From contig CAJTCE010000029.1 of assembly GCA_910574745.1 (NCBI GenBank), positions 1 through 51,057 on the forward strand: a stretch of 51,057 bases of DNA. The letters run 5' to 3'. The notes under the pieces are model-generated. The model searched no databases and was not told the DNA's origin. It worked only from the letters and a program-made list of their open reading frames with translations. Each line of letters opens with the position of its first letter. Position 1 is the stretch's first letter. A program made the position numbers and the translations under genes. Shown one piece after another: positions 17,894-28,188 of this stretch. This stretch comes from Lachnospiraceae bacterium. Its GTDB lineage: Bacteria > Bacillota > Clostridia > Lachnospirales > Lachnospiraceae.

Positions 17894-17925
17894 AGGCAAT
17901 AGACACGGAGTCTGTTGCCTTTTTT
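17894..17925 (+). terminator. intrinsic terminator of efp
   Basis: AGGCAATAGAC (17894-17904) pairs with GTCTGTTGCCT (17910-17920) through an 11-base stem with one G-T wobble and a five-base loop, followed by five more Ts. Confidence 0.9.
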
Positions 17926-18075
17926 GTGTGTACGCAAAGGTCAACCTTCCGTTGTCTGCGGCAGAAATGCCGAATTCGGATTCAAGGCCGGAATCACATC
18001 TAAGATCATTGTAAGTAAAATTTAAAATCAAATCCAACATCAAATCAAAACATCAAATCGAAAGGAAAAAATCAT

Positions 18076-19014
18076 ATGAAAGAAATAAGTTTTAACGAAT
18101 TTGTGGAACAGCTCAGAGAAGCATTATATCAGAGGGTGGACAAAGACACTAAGATCGATGTTCATGAAACCACTAAAAATAACGGAATTACGTACCATGG
18201 CCTTATCATCATGAAAAAAGGATGCAATATTTTTCCCAATATCCGATTGGAGGGCTTTTACGCCTCCTTTAAGGAAAGAATTTCCACCCTTGGGGAAATC
18301 GCAGATGAAATTATGGATATTTTTGAAAGCGAGTGTGGAAAGAATAATCTTGAATTGAATTTTTTTACGGATTTCCAAAGGGCGAAGGAGCAGATCATGT
18401 TTAAGATCATAAACTACGAAGGCAACAGAAAGAGACTGGAAAATCTGCCGCATATTAAATTCCTGGATTTGGCGCTGACCTTCTATTACAGCGTGGAGCA
18501 GGAGGAAATTCCCGGGGTAAAGGCATCCATTCAGATAGAAAAAAGCCATCTGGAATTATGGGGAATTGATGAAGGAGCCCTCTATGACCTTGCCATGAAA
18601 AATACGGTAAAGAAAATGCCTGCATCCTGTCGGACGATTTTTGACATTATTTTAAATATTCTGGAAGAGGACGGAATTACGCCGGGTAAAAAAGCGATAG
18701 ATGATTTTAAGGAAAAGTCCGGCGAGGTGCCGATGTATGTTTTGACCAACCCAAAAAACTATTTTGGAGCGGCGGTTCTTTACTATCCGGGAGTATTAAA
18801 AAATATCGGAAGAGCCTTTGAATCGGATTTAATCGTGCTGCCCAGCAGCATTCATGAAGTGATTCTGCTGCCTGCAAAAAAGTGGACGGATTATGACAGC
18901 CTGAATGAAATGATAGAAGATATTAATAAAAACCATGTAGCCAAGGAGGAGGTGCTTTCCAATCATTTCTATTATTATGATTTGGAAAGGGATGAACTTA
19001 GAACGCCGGACTAA
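18076..19014 (+). CDS. DUF5688 family protein
   Basis: A 312-residue cytoplasmic protein of a family common in Lachnospiraceae and neighbours (DUF5688). No catalytic motif is recognisable. The sequence alternates charged helices, and the C-terminal third (residues 215-290: VPMYVLTNPKNYFGAAVLYY, and VLPSSIHEVILLPA) is the best conserved part as I remember it. The start has GAAAGGAA about 8 bases upstream. It stands alone between efp and tRNA-Arg. Its function is unknown. A short GC hairpin follows at about 19051, without a T-run. Confidence 0.75.
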   Translation: MKEISFNEFVEQLREALYQRVDKDTKIDVHETTKNNGITYHGLIIMKKGCNIFPNIRLEGFYASFKERISTLGEIADEIMDIFESECGKNNLELNFFTDFQRAKEQIMFKIINYEGNRKRLENLPHIKFLDLALTFYYSVEQEEIPGVKASIQIEKSHLELWGIDEGALYDLAMKNTVKKMPASCRTIFDIILNILEEDGITPGKKAIDDFKEKSGEVPMYVLTNPKNYFGAAVLYYPGVLKNIGRAFESDLIVLPSSIHEVILLPAKKWTDYDSLNEMIEDINKNHVAKEEVLSNHFYYYDLERDELRTPD

Positions 19015-19168
19015 AAAACGGTAGGTATACCGGAGGAGATTTCGGAAAAAAAGGCGCTTAAAGCGGCGCCCAAAAGCAAAAAATAGGAAGAAAATGTAAA
19101 AAAATGTAGAAAAAACACCCCGGCTGAACGGAAATTAATGGATTTTTTGTGAAAAAAATATATCTAAC

Positions 19169-19197
19169 TTGTCAAAGAATCTGTTTTATGCTATGAT
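19169..19197 (+). promoter_or_regulatory. promoter of tRNA-Arg
   Basis: TTGTCA (19169-19174), a 17-base spacer and TATGAT (19192-19197) form a good sigma-A promoter. Transcription would begin roughly 25 bases before the tRNA and probably continues into the SH3-domain gene, which starts 30 bases after the tRNA. Confidence 0.75.
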
Positions 19198-19228
19198 ATA
19201 CGAGTTGTAACATTTTTGTAATATATTT

Positions 19229-19300
19229 GTACCCGTAGTTTAATGGATAAAACAGCTGATTCCGGTTCAGCCGATGGGGGTTCGATTCCTCTCGGGTACA
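19229..19300 (+). tRNA. tRNA-Arg (anticodon CCG)
   Basis: A complete cloverleaf can be drawn. The acceptor arm is GTACCCG (19229-19235) with CGGGTAC (19293-19299) and discriminator A. The D arm contains GTTT...AAAC. The anticodon stem GCTGA/TCAGC encloses the seven-base loop TTCCGGT with anticodon CCG at 19262-19264. The T loop is TTCGATT on a five-pair stem with two G-U pairs. CCA is not encoded. It reads the Arg codon CGG. Confidence 0.95.
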
Positions 19301-19329
19301 TCTTAGGAAGAAAAGAAAGGATTAGAGAA

Positions 19330-20595
19330 ATGAGCGACATGACGAATAAGCCGACAGAAGGGGCAGGGCTTCTTGAGCGGATAAAAACAGATGAAAAAAT
19401 GCAATACGGGGTCATCGGCGGCGCTCTTGCTATTGCTCTGATTATCATTATCATAGTTTGTGTTTCCTGTTCCAAAAAGGATGATAACGAGGAAGGAATT
19501 TCTGACAATACGGTTTCCACAGCTGATTCCGGCAGTGAGGATACGTCACAGCCGGCAGTAGCCGATGAGGGCGGTCTGGTGCCTACATCCGATGAAGCGG
19601 TAATGCAGCTGATCAATTCTTATTACGGAGCGTTGGCAGTAGGAGATTCCGCTGCAGTTTCCGCATTGAAATCTAATGTGACCGACGAAGAGAAGATTAA
19701 GCTGGAAAAAAGAGCGGAATTAATGGAGTCTATTGACAATATACAGGTTTATACAAGACCGGGACCGGTTGACGGCACCTATGTTGCTTTTGTTTACTAT
19801 GAGATGAAGTTTATCGACATTGAAACAAGGTCTCCCGGACTTACCACTATTTATATCTGCAAAAATGAAGACGGCAGTCTTTATATCAATAACGGGGAGT
19901 GGGATGAAGCAACCACCGCTTATATTGAACAGATTGCAAGTGAAGAGGCGATTGCGGATTATTTCAAGTCGGTTCAGGTTGCTTACAATGAGGCGGTCGG
20001 TAAGGATGTGGCTCTGGCTCTCCGTATGGAGCAGCTTCCCCAGATTCTGGATGACGCAGTTCGTGAAAGACAGGAACAGGCGGCAGGTGCAGAGCAGCCG
20101 GCAGACCAGGCTGCTGCTACGCCAGTTAATGAGACGGTTGTTGCCACCACAAAGGTTAATGTACGCGCTTCTGACAGTGAAAACGCCGACAAACTCGGAC
20201 AGGTTGAATCCGGCGCCACTATGACAAGATATGAAACAAGAGAAAACGGCTGGAGCAAGATTGACTATAACGGACAGGAAGGCTATATAAAATCCGAGTT
20301 CCTTCAGGTTCAGGGCACCAATGAGCCTGCGCCTGTTGAAAATACGGCACCTGAACAGGAAGAGGAAGAGCCCGTACAGGCAGCCAGCGCCAGCGGAAAT
20401 GGCGGAAAAGTAACTGCAACAAGCAGCGTCAGGGTTCGTTCAACAACAAACGATTCATCTACTGACAACATTCTTGGAACGCTGTTTCCGGGGGAAAGCT
20501 GCGATTTGATCATGGAGCAGGCCGACGGTTGGTGTAAGATCAAATATAACGGGGAAACCGCTTATGTTAAGACAGAATTTGTAGAGATAAATTAA
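19330..20595 (+). CDS. membrane-anchored protein with two bacterial SH3 domains
   Basis: A 421-residue protein with a short cytoplasmic N-terminus, one transmembrane segment (VIGGALAIALIIIIIVCVSC, about residues 28-47), a Ser/Asp-rich linker, an extracellular helical domain (about residues 90-260) and two SH3-type repeats at the end (TTKVNVRASDSENADKLGQV and TSSVRVRSTTNDSS...), separated by a Glu/Pro-rich linker. Such SH3 domains bind peptidoglycan, so it likely sits at the cell wall. The frame is open back into the tRNA, but the start at 19330 (AAAGG about 10 bases before it) avoids that overlap; ATG 19339 is an alternative. The tRNA promoter probably serves it. Confidence 0.85.
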   Translation: MSDMTNKPTEGAGLLERIKTDEKMQYGVIGGALAIALIIIIIVCVSCSKKDDNEEGISDNTVSTADSGSEDTSQPAVADEGGLVPTSDEAVMQLINSYYGALAVGDSAAVSALKSNVTDEEKIKLEKRAELMESIDNIQVYTRPGPVDGTYVAFVYYEMKFIDIETRSPGLTTIYICKNEDGSLYINNGEWDEATTAYIEQIASEEAIADYFKSVQVAYNEAVGKDVALALRMEQLPQILDDAVRERQEQAAGAEQPADQAAATPVNETVVATTKVNVRASDSENADKLGQVESGATMTRYETRENGWSKIDYNGQEGYIKSEFLQVQGTNEPAPVENTAPEQEEEEPVQAASASGNGGKVTATSSVRVRSTTNDSSTDNILGTLFPGESCDLIMEQADGWCKIKYNGETAYVKTEFVEIN

Positions 20596-20610
20596 AGGAC
20601 AAAATATGGG

Positions 20611-20667
20611 AGCTGTTGCGGACAGGAAAGCATTTCTAAACTTTTCCGTCTGCGGCAGCTTTCTTTT
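20611..20667 (+). terminator. intrinsic terminator after the SH3-domain gene
   Basis: A 20-base arm at 20611-20630 (begins AGCTGTTGCGGAC) pairs with 20641-20660 (ends TGCGGCAGCT) with a few mismatches and wobbles, loop of ten, followed by TTCTTTT. Confidence 0.85.
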
Positions 20668-20691
20668 AAAATGAAGTAAGGAGGAATTTTT

Positions 20692-21675
20692 ATGGCAAAA
20701 TTAAAAGTGGGTATTTTAGGCGCAGGAAGGATTGCCGCTATCATGGCGGACACCGTTTCCAAAATGAAGACGGCGGAATGCTACGCCGTAGCTTCTAGAA
20801 GCATGGAAAAGGCGTTGGAGTTTGCGTCTCTCCATAATGTGACAAAGCCCTTTGGCAGTTATGAGGAAATGCTGCAGGATAAGGATTTGGAGCTGGTTTA
20901 TATAGCAACGCCGCATCCGTTTCATTTTGAACAGGCGAAAATGTGTATTGACGCAGGAAAGCCGGTTCTTGTAGAGAAGCCCTTTTGCGTCAATGCAAAG
21001 GAAGCGGAAGAATTATTAGCCTATGCAAAGGAAAAGAATGTTTTTATTTCGGAGGCTATGTGGATTCGTTATATGCCTATGTATGAAACCATTTTAAAGC
21101 TTTTAAAGAGCGGCATAATCGGGGAACCAAGAATGATCACAGGTAATCTGGCTTATCCCATGCTTCATAAGGAACGCTTGCTAAAACCCGAATTGGCGGG
21201 CGGAGCTCTTTTGGATGTGGGAATCTATCCTCTGAATTTTGCGGATATGGTAAGTGAAGTTCCCATAAAGGACATCCGGTCTGCGGCGGTAATGACGGCC
21301 GACGGCGTGGATGCCCATGACAGTATTACCATCCGGTATGAGGACGGCAGCATGGCGGTTTTAAACACATCCATGCAGACGGTCAGTGACAGAAAGGGAA
21401 TTATCCAGGGCACAAAGGGCGTCATGATCATTGAGAATATCAATAATTTTGAATCCGTGGCGGTGTATGATCAGAACTATAAAAGGATTTCCTTTAAAAA
21501 GGCTCCTAAGCAGATCAGCGGCTATGAGTATGAAATAGAGGCATGCAAAAAGGCGCTGAAACGCAAAAAGAAGGAGTGCGACCAGATGCCCCATGAAGTC
21601 ATTATGAAGATGATGAAGCAGATGGATCTTATCAGGGAACAGATCGGCCTTATCTATCCTTTTGAGAAGGAATAG
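20692..21675 (+). CDS. Gfo/Idh/MocA family oxidoreductase
   Basis: A 327-residue NAD(P)-dependent dehydrogenase. The Rossmann motif GILGAGRIAAIMA starts at residue 8, VEKPFCVNAKEAEELL carries the conserved EKP catalytic Lys near residue 98, and the C-terminal half is the beta-sheet domain with GGALLDVGIYPLNF. The family oxidises or reduces sugars, inositols or dihydrodiols; no partner gene narrows this down. AAGGAGG lies 8 bases before the ATG. It stands alone between two terminators/promoters. Confidence 0.92.
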   Translation: MAKLKVGILGAGRIAAIMADTVSKMKTAECYAVASRSMEKALEFASLHNVTKPFGSYEEMLQDKDLELVYIATPHPFHFEQAKMCIDAGKPVLVEKPFCVNAKEAEELLAYAKEKNVFISEAMWIRYMPMYETILKLLKSGIIGEPRMITGNLAYPMLHKERLLKPELAGGALLDVGIYPLNFADMVSEVPIKDIRSAAVMTADGVDAHDSITIRYEDGSMAVLNTSMQTVSDRKGIIQGTKGVMIIENINNFESVAVYDQNYKRISFKKAPKQISGYEYEIEACKKALKRKKKECDQMPHEVIMKMMKQMDLIREQIGLIYPFEKE

Positions 21676-21788
21676 GTCGAACGCATCGTACAAAAGTACT
21701 GTAATTATCCTTTTTTGGAAGAGTTTCCTGCGTTTTTTGGTAAAATTGTATAAAATTTTATGTAAAATTTTTGGGGATTCTTTAATAA

Positions 21789-23216
<1,428 letters not shown>

Positions 23217-23238
23217 GATAAACGGATTTAAAATTAAG

Positions 23239-23284
23239 AAATCCTGTGAATGAGTTAAAAATACTTGTTTACAGGATTTTTTTG
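23239..23284 (+). terminator. intrinsic terminator of gdhA
   Basis: AAATCCTGT (23239-23247) pairs with ACAGGATTT (23271-23279), followed by a T-run to 23283. The inner GTGAA/TTTAC bases partly extend the stem. Confidence 0.85.
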
Positions 23285-23401
23285 ATTACAGGCGATGAAG
23301 CTTAAATATGTATTCTGCCGCAACAGACAGCGGTTCTTTTATACAGAGGCGCCAAACTTGTTTCAACAAGTTTGATCTACCAATGATGAAAGGAGAACAT
23401 T

Positions 23402-23753
23402 ATGGTAAAAAACCATGAAAAGCTGGTTCATGATGTTGTTGAACTGGCGGTCGGAAAAAACAAAGCCATGCAGGACAGACTGTTCTTTGGTTTCAGAGAC
23501 GGTATTGTCTTTTCTTCCGGTTTTTGTAGCATATTCGGATGTAAAGCATTTTACCGAAAAGACGGTTTGTCTGATTAGAACAGATAGAAGTGTGGATGAT
23601 ATGGCTGCAGGGCTTTTGGCGGCGCTGCGGGATAAATGTATAGGTATATGGGCAGATATGCATCAAATAACAGATTGTGGCAGTATAAAAAATATGATAG
23701 TATTATATTACCATTTAATGGGAAAGAACAGCTGGGCGACTGACGGAAAATAA
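23402..23753 (+). pseudogene. small conserved-looking gene split by a frameshift at a T run
   Basis: A reading frame starts at ATG 23402, behind GAAAGGAG, and encodes MVKNHEKLVHDVVELAVGKN and more, ending at TAG 23578 after 58 codons. The next frame carries coding-like sequence to 23753 (KTVCLIRTDRSVDDMAAGLL near its middle). The two join smoothly if one T is removed from the five-T run at 23521-23525, giving a protein of about 117 residues (...GIVFSSGFVAYSDVKHF...). I do not recognise the family. It could be a sequencing error, a true frameshift or a slippery-site gene. It lies just before the chemoreceptor gene. Confidence 0.5.
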
Positions 23754-23809
23754 ATAACTGTCAGAGGAAAATAAGATAAAAGAGGAAATAATACCGGGGG
23801 ATGATAAAC

Positions 23810-25354
23810 ATGGAGAGAAAAGTACTTACAGCATTGGATGATTATATTAACAAAGTATATGCGATTGTACTGCTTGCAGTAACGGGAGCCTGTCAGGCGG
23901 CGGGAATATTATATACCCTTGAGAAGATTTTAGGACTTTTTCCCACAGTGCCTTGGATCATGCTTATTATTTTTGATATTACTTGTCTTATCTATCTTGG
24001 AAGCGCTGTTATTCTGGTAAAAACGGGATATTCGGATAGCATGGTTAAAGCGGCAAGATTAAAACAGGCAAAGGTTTTTCTTGTCATTATCATGTATATA
24101 CAGTTTAATTTTATCCTCTATATGATTCCTTCTACGGAATTCTGGGCTTTTGCTTTTCTGTTTACGGTAGCCACGGCGTTTTTTCTGGATCATAAGATGG
24201 TAATTGTGACCGGCGCAGGCCTGACCCTGTCTCTGGCTGTATCATGGATAATCAAACCGGATGTATTGATGCCTGTTAAAAACGAGTTACTGATACCCAA
24301 CATGGTAAACCGGATTGTATGCGTTGTGCTGTCCCTTCTGTTTATCTGGCTGTTTACATGGCTGGTGGAACGGTTTCTCGTGCATGCCAAGAAGGATGAA
24401 ATGGAGAAAAACAATGAACGCGTCCAGAATATGCTGCGCTCCGTAGCAGCGTTGTCGGAAAAGCTGGGAGGAACGGGAAACGCTTTGTCGGATATTTCCC
24501 AGAATGAAAGCTCATCGGCAGAAGAACTGGCGGCTACAAGCGAGAACCTGCTTACCGGCAATAATGAACTTGGTAAAAAGAGCGATGACAGTATTGAAAA
24601 TCTCAATGAATTGCAGCAGTGGGAAAAGGTGGTCAGCGAACAGGTCGGCAGAGTGGAAAACAGCTCTAAGGAGCTGCTGGATAAATCAAGAGATAACGAA
24701 AACAGGCTGCAATCCTTAAAGGAAATTACAAATGCGGTTTCCGAATCCATGGAAAACACAAACCGGGTTGCAGAAAAACTTTCAGAGGCGGTAAAGGAAA
24801 TTGATGTTGCATTAAATGTCATTGACGAGATATCTTCATCAACCAGTCTTTTAGCATTGAATGCGTCCATTGAAGCGGCTCGTGCCGGAGAAGCGGGAAG
24901 AGGGTTTGCCGTTGTTGCCCAGTCGGTAGGCGGGCTTGCCAAAGACACCCAGGAATCCTTAGAACAGGTTGGCGAAGTCATCGGCAAGATTCAGCAGAAT
25001 GTGAGTGAGATGACGGCAATTGTAAATGATAATTCAGAGAAGCTTTCGAAACAAAATGAGTATTTCGGGGAGGTATTTGTGGGAATCCAGGAAATGATAG
25101 AGATTCTCAGGGTTTCTATTGAAGATATTGCCACCATGGGAGAGGCCCATGACAAACAGTCGGTTGTTATCAGTAATACAGTGGAAATCAACAAAGCTAT
25201 TGCGGAAAGCATTAAAGAAGAGAATGCGGAGTTTGCCAATATTAACCGTATGGTTGAAAATAATGCAAATGATGTGGAACAGATGACCGTGCAGATTGGC
25301 GTTTTAAATCATATGGTGGAAGAAATGAACCGTCTGCTTTCCCAAGAAGATTAG
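23810..25354 (+). CDS. methyl-accepting chemotaxis protein with polytopic membrane sensor
   Basis: A 514-residue chemoreceptor. Residues 15-190 contain about six hydrophobic segments with only short loops, so there is no extracellular sensing domain; no HAMP domain is obvious. Residues 200-514 are a long coiled-coil signalling domain with the hairpin tip [20 protein letters not shown] that contacts CheA/CheW. The GGGGG at 23796-23800 is too close to the in-frame ATG 23801, so ATG 23810 is preferred. No che or flagellar genes are nearby. The signal sensed is unknown. Confidence 0.88.
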   Translation: MERKVLTALDDYINKVYAIVLLAVTGACQAAGILYTLEKILGLFPTVPWIMLIIFDITCLIYLGSAVILVKTGYSDSMVKAARLKQAKVFLVIIMYIQFNFILYMIPSTEFWAFAFLFTVATAFFLDHKMVIVTGAGLTLSLAVSWIIKPDVLMPVKNELLIPNMVNRIVCVVLSLLFIWLFTWLVERFLVHAKKDEMEKNNERVQNMLRSVAALSEKLGGTGNALSDISQNESSSAEELAATSENLLTGNNELGKKSDDSIENLNELQQWEKVVSEQVGRVENSSKELLDKSRDNENRLQSLKEITNAVSESMENTNRVAEKLSEAVKEIDVALNVIDEISSSTSLLALNASIEAARAGEAGRGFAVVAQSVGGLAKDTQESLEQVGEVIGKIQQNVSEMTAIVNDNSEKLSKQNEYFGEVFVGIQEMIEILRVSIEDIATMGEAHDKQSVVISNTVEINKAIAESIKEENAEFANINRMVENNANDVEQMTVQIGVLNHMVEEMNRLLSQED

Positions 25355-25421
25355 GAAGAATCGGAAGAAATCAGCCGGGATAAAGAAAAAACAAATATTT
25401 TAATGGGGAAACGGATGGATT

Positions 25422-28058
25422 ATGAAAAAAATCGTAGTGGGTATTCTTGCCCATGTAGACGCAGGGAAAACAACATTATCGGAGGCGCTGCTGTATCGGG
25501 GCGGCACAATCAGAAAGCAGGGGAGAGTGGACCATCAGGACGCCTACCTGGATAATTTCAGCTTAGAGAGGCAGAGGGGGATTACCATTTTTTCAAAGCA
25601 GGCAAAGGCTGTTTTCGGGGAAATGGAAATGACCCTTTTGGACACTCCCGGACACGTGGATTTCTCCATGGAAATGGAGAGGACGCTTCAGGTGCTGGAT
25701 TATGCGGTTTTAGTGATCAGCGGAACAGACGGCGTTCAGGCTCATACGGAGACTTTATGGAAATTGTTGGAAGAATATCATATTCCAACTTTTTTGTTTG
25801 TCAATAAAACAGACCTTCTGGGAGAGGCGTTTACAGAGGAAAAACGGGCAAGTATGATGAAAAGCTTTAAAGAAAGGCTGGATTCCTCCGTAGTGGATTT
25901 TACCAGAGAGGAACATATGATGGAAGAAGCCGCCATGTGCGGGGAAGACGCCATGGAGGAGTTTTTGGAGGAGGGAAGCCTTTCCAAAGAAAACATTGGC
26001 CTGTTAGTTGCAGAGAGGAATCTGTTTCCCTGCTTTTTCGGATCGGCATTGAAATTACATGGTGTGGATGAATTTATAAAAGGGATGGCGGATTACTGCT
26101 GTGAATTGGCTTATCCCGAAGCGTTCGGGGCAAGGGTATACAAAATCTCCAGGGATGAACAGGGGAAACGTCTGACTCACTTAAAGCTTACAGGCGGCAG
26201 TCTGAAGGTAAAAGGTCTTTTAAACGGGGAAAAGGTTGACCAGATACGCATTTATTCCGGCAGCAGGTATGAAGCCGTGGATGAAGCCGCTGCAGGCGGT
26301 ATCTATGCTGTGACAGGACCGGCAAAAACCTATCCGGGACAGGGAGTGGGAATAGAGGAGGAAGCGGCAAAGCCGGTATTATCCCCGGTCATGACCTATC
26401 AGGTGGTGCTGCCTGAGCATACGGACCCGGCGGTGGTACTGCCAAGGCTGAGGGAGCTGGAAGAGGAGGACCCCGGACTTCATGTGGTATGGAATGAAAG
26501 TCTTAAAGAAATCCATGTACAGATCATGGGAAAGGTACAGCTGGAGATCTTAAAGGATATGATCAGAGAGCGGTTCGGTATAGAGGCGGACTTTGGTATG
26601 GGAAGCATTGTATATAAAGAAACCATTGCTTCTGCTGTAGAGGGCGTAGGTCATTTTGAACCCCTGCGCCATTATGCCGAGGTTCATTTGCTCCTGGAGC
26701 CTTTGCCGGAGGGAAGCGGCCTGATTTTTGACAGCAGCGTAAGCGAGGACGAGCTGGATTTAAACTGGCAGAGGCTGATTCTGACCCACCTTGGGGAGAG
26801 AGAGCATCCGGGTGTGCTGACAGGCTCCGCCATAACGGATATGAGAATTACCCTGGCAGGCGGCAGGGCACACTTAAAGCATACGGAGGGCGGCGATTTC
26901 AGACAGGCTACCTATCGCGCCGTAAGACAGGGGCTGAAAAGCGGAGAAAGTATTTTGTTGGAGCCTTTTTATGACTTTGAACTGGAAGTTCCCGGGGAGC
27001 AGGTCGGCAGGGCTATGAGCGACATCCGGAGAATGCAGGGATTCTTTGAGCCGCCGGAAACTTTGGGAGATACCTCTCTTTTAAAGGGCAGGGTTCCTGT
27101 GGCGTCATCGATTGACTATATGAGTGAGGTCAATGCCTATACCAAGGGTAGGGGAAGACTGAAGCTGCATTTTAGCGGTTACGGGCCTTGCCATAATGCG
27201 GAAGAAGTGATAGAGCGGACCGGCTATGATAGTGAGGAGGATGTGGAGAATCCGACAGGTTCCGTATTCTGTTCCCATGGAAGTGGATTTTATGTAAACT
27301 GGAATGAAGTGCCGGATTATATGCATATGGCGTCCTGTATGTTGGGAAATAATAGTATGCAGGCGGATGCAAGGAAGTCGGAGGACGGTCAAAACCGGAG
27401 GAAAGCCGAAGGCGGGAATGAAAAAGCGGGCGGAGAATTCGGAAAAGAAAAAAAGAAAAGGGAATGGAGCGGATACGCCGACAAAGAGCTGGAAGCAATC
27501 ATGCTGCGGGAATTCGGTCCGGTAAGGAGAAGAGAATACGGCAGCAGGAACACCAGATATATTGCCGGTGGTAAAAGCGTCGATGCGGGGGAATACTATA
27601 AAAAACACAAGGATAAAAACACAAAGCCTGCCGAAAATTATCTGTTAGTGGACGGTTATAATATTATTTTTGCATGGGAGGAGTTAAAGGATCTGGCAAA
27701 GGCCAATCTGGATGCCGCAAGGGGAAGGCTTATGGATATCCTCTGCGATTATCAGGGCTTTACCAAATGCCATCTGATTCTGGTATTTGATGCTTACAAA
27801 GTAAAAGGCAATCCGGGGGAAGTGGGGAAATATCACAACATCCATGTGGTATATACCAAAGAGGCGGAGACAGCGGATATGTATATTGAGAAGGCCACAA
27901 AAGAAATTGCGCCAAACCACAGGGTAAGGGTGGCAACCTCGGACGGGCTGGAGCAGCTGATCATTATGGGCCATGGCGCCATGAGAGTGTCGGCGGCGGA
28001 ATTTTACAGAGAGGTTATGGATGTAAAGGAAAAGGTAAGGGAAATCATAGAAAGGTAG
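25422..28058 (+). CDS. TetM/EF-G-like ribosomal GTPase fused to a Rae1/YacP-type NYN nuclease domain
   Basis: An 878-residue fusion. Residues 1-640 form a translation GTPase of the TetM/TetO/EF-G group: P-loop AHVDAGKTT (10-18), RGITIFSK (switch I), DTPGH from Asp74, NKTD at 128-131, then EF-G-like domains II-V. A Lys/Glu-rich linker follows (about 645-735). From residue 739 comes an NYN domain resembling Bacillus Rae1 (YacP), a ribosome-dependent mRNA endonuclease: YLLVDGYNIIFAW, LVFDAYKVKG, TKEAETADMYIEK and VRVATSDGLEQ. The GTPase part suggests A-site binding; the nuclease part suggests cleaving mRNA there. Automated annotation would probably call it a tetracycline resistance protein, but chromosomal housekeeping context makes that uncertain. 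Confidence 0.88.
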   Translation: MKKIVVGILAHVDAGKTTLSEALLYRGGTIRKQGRVDHQDAYLDNFSLERQRGITIFSKQAKAVFGEMEMTLLDTPGHVDFSMEMERTLQVLDYAVLVISGTDGVQAHTETLWKLLEEYHIPTFLFVNKTDLLGEAFTEEKRASMMKSFKERLDSSVVDFTREEHMMEEAAMCGEDAMEEFLEEGSLSKENIGLLVAERNLFPCFFGSALKLHGVDEFIKGMADYCCELAYPEAFGARVYKISRDEQGKRLTHLKLTGGSLKVKGLLNGEKVDQIRIYSGSRYEAVDEAAAGGIYAVTGPAKTYPGQGVGIEEEAAKPVLSPVMTYQVVLPEHTDPAVVLPRLRELEEEDPGLHVVWNESLKEIHVQIMGKVQLEILKDMIRERFGIEADFGMGSIVYKETIASAVEGVGHFEPLRHYAEVHLLLEPLPEGSGLIFDSSVSEDELDLNWQRLILTHLGEREHPGVLTGSAITDMRITLAGGRAHLKHTEGGDFRQATYRAVRQGLKSGESILLEPFYDFELEVPGEQVGRAMSDIRRMQGFFEPPETLGDTSLLKGRVPVASSIDYMSEVNAYTKGRGRLKLHFSGYGPCHNAEEVIERTGYDSEEDVENPTGSVFCSHGSGFYVNWNEVPDYMHMASCMLGNNSMQADARKSEDGQNRRKAEGGNEKAGGEFGKEKKKREWSGYADKELEAIMLREFGPVRRREYGSRNTRYIAGGKSVDAGEYYKKHKDKNTKPAENYLLVDGYNIIFAWEELKDLAKANLDAARGRLMDILCDYQGFTKCHLILVFDAYKVKGNPGEVGKYHNIHVVYTKEAETADMYIEKATKEIAPNHRVRVATSDGLEQLIIMGHGAMRVSAAEFYREVMDVKEKVREIIER

Positions 28059-28188
28059 TTGCAAAACAAAAAGGTATAAGAAAACCGGCAAATATGGAAG
28101 AACTGTAAAAACCCCGTAAAATTGCGGGAAGCCGTAATAGCCTTGAAGGCAATCAGAATCCATATGGGTAAAGAAAGGAAACTGGAAC

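Noticed and set aside
19051-19075. GC-rich hairpin after the DUF5688 gene as terminator
   Set aside because: The stem is only about five pairs and has no T-run.
19243-19329. N-terminal extension of the SH3-domain protein
   Set aside because: It would be translated from the tRNA-Arg gene itself; the start at 19330 is sufficient.
24190-24987. A 265-codon open frame on the minus strand
   Set aside because: It is the Ser-rich mirror of the chemoreceptor coiled coil and has no ribosome binding site or family match.
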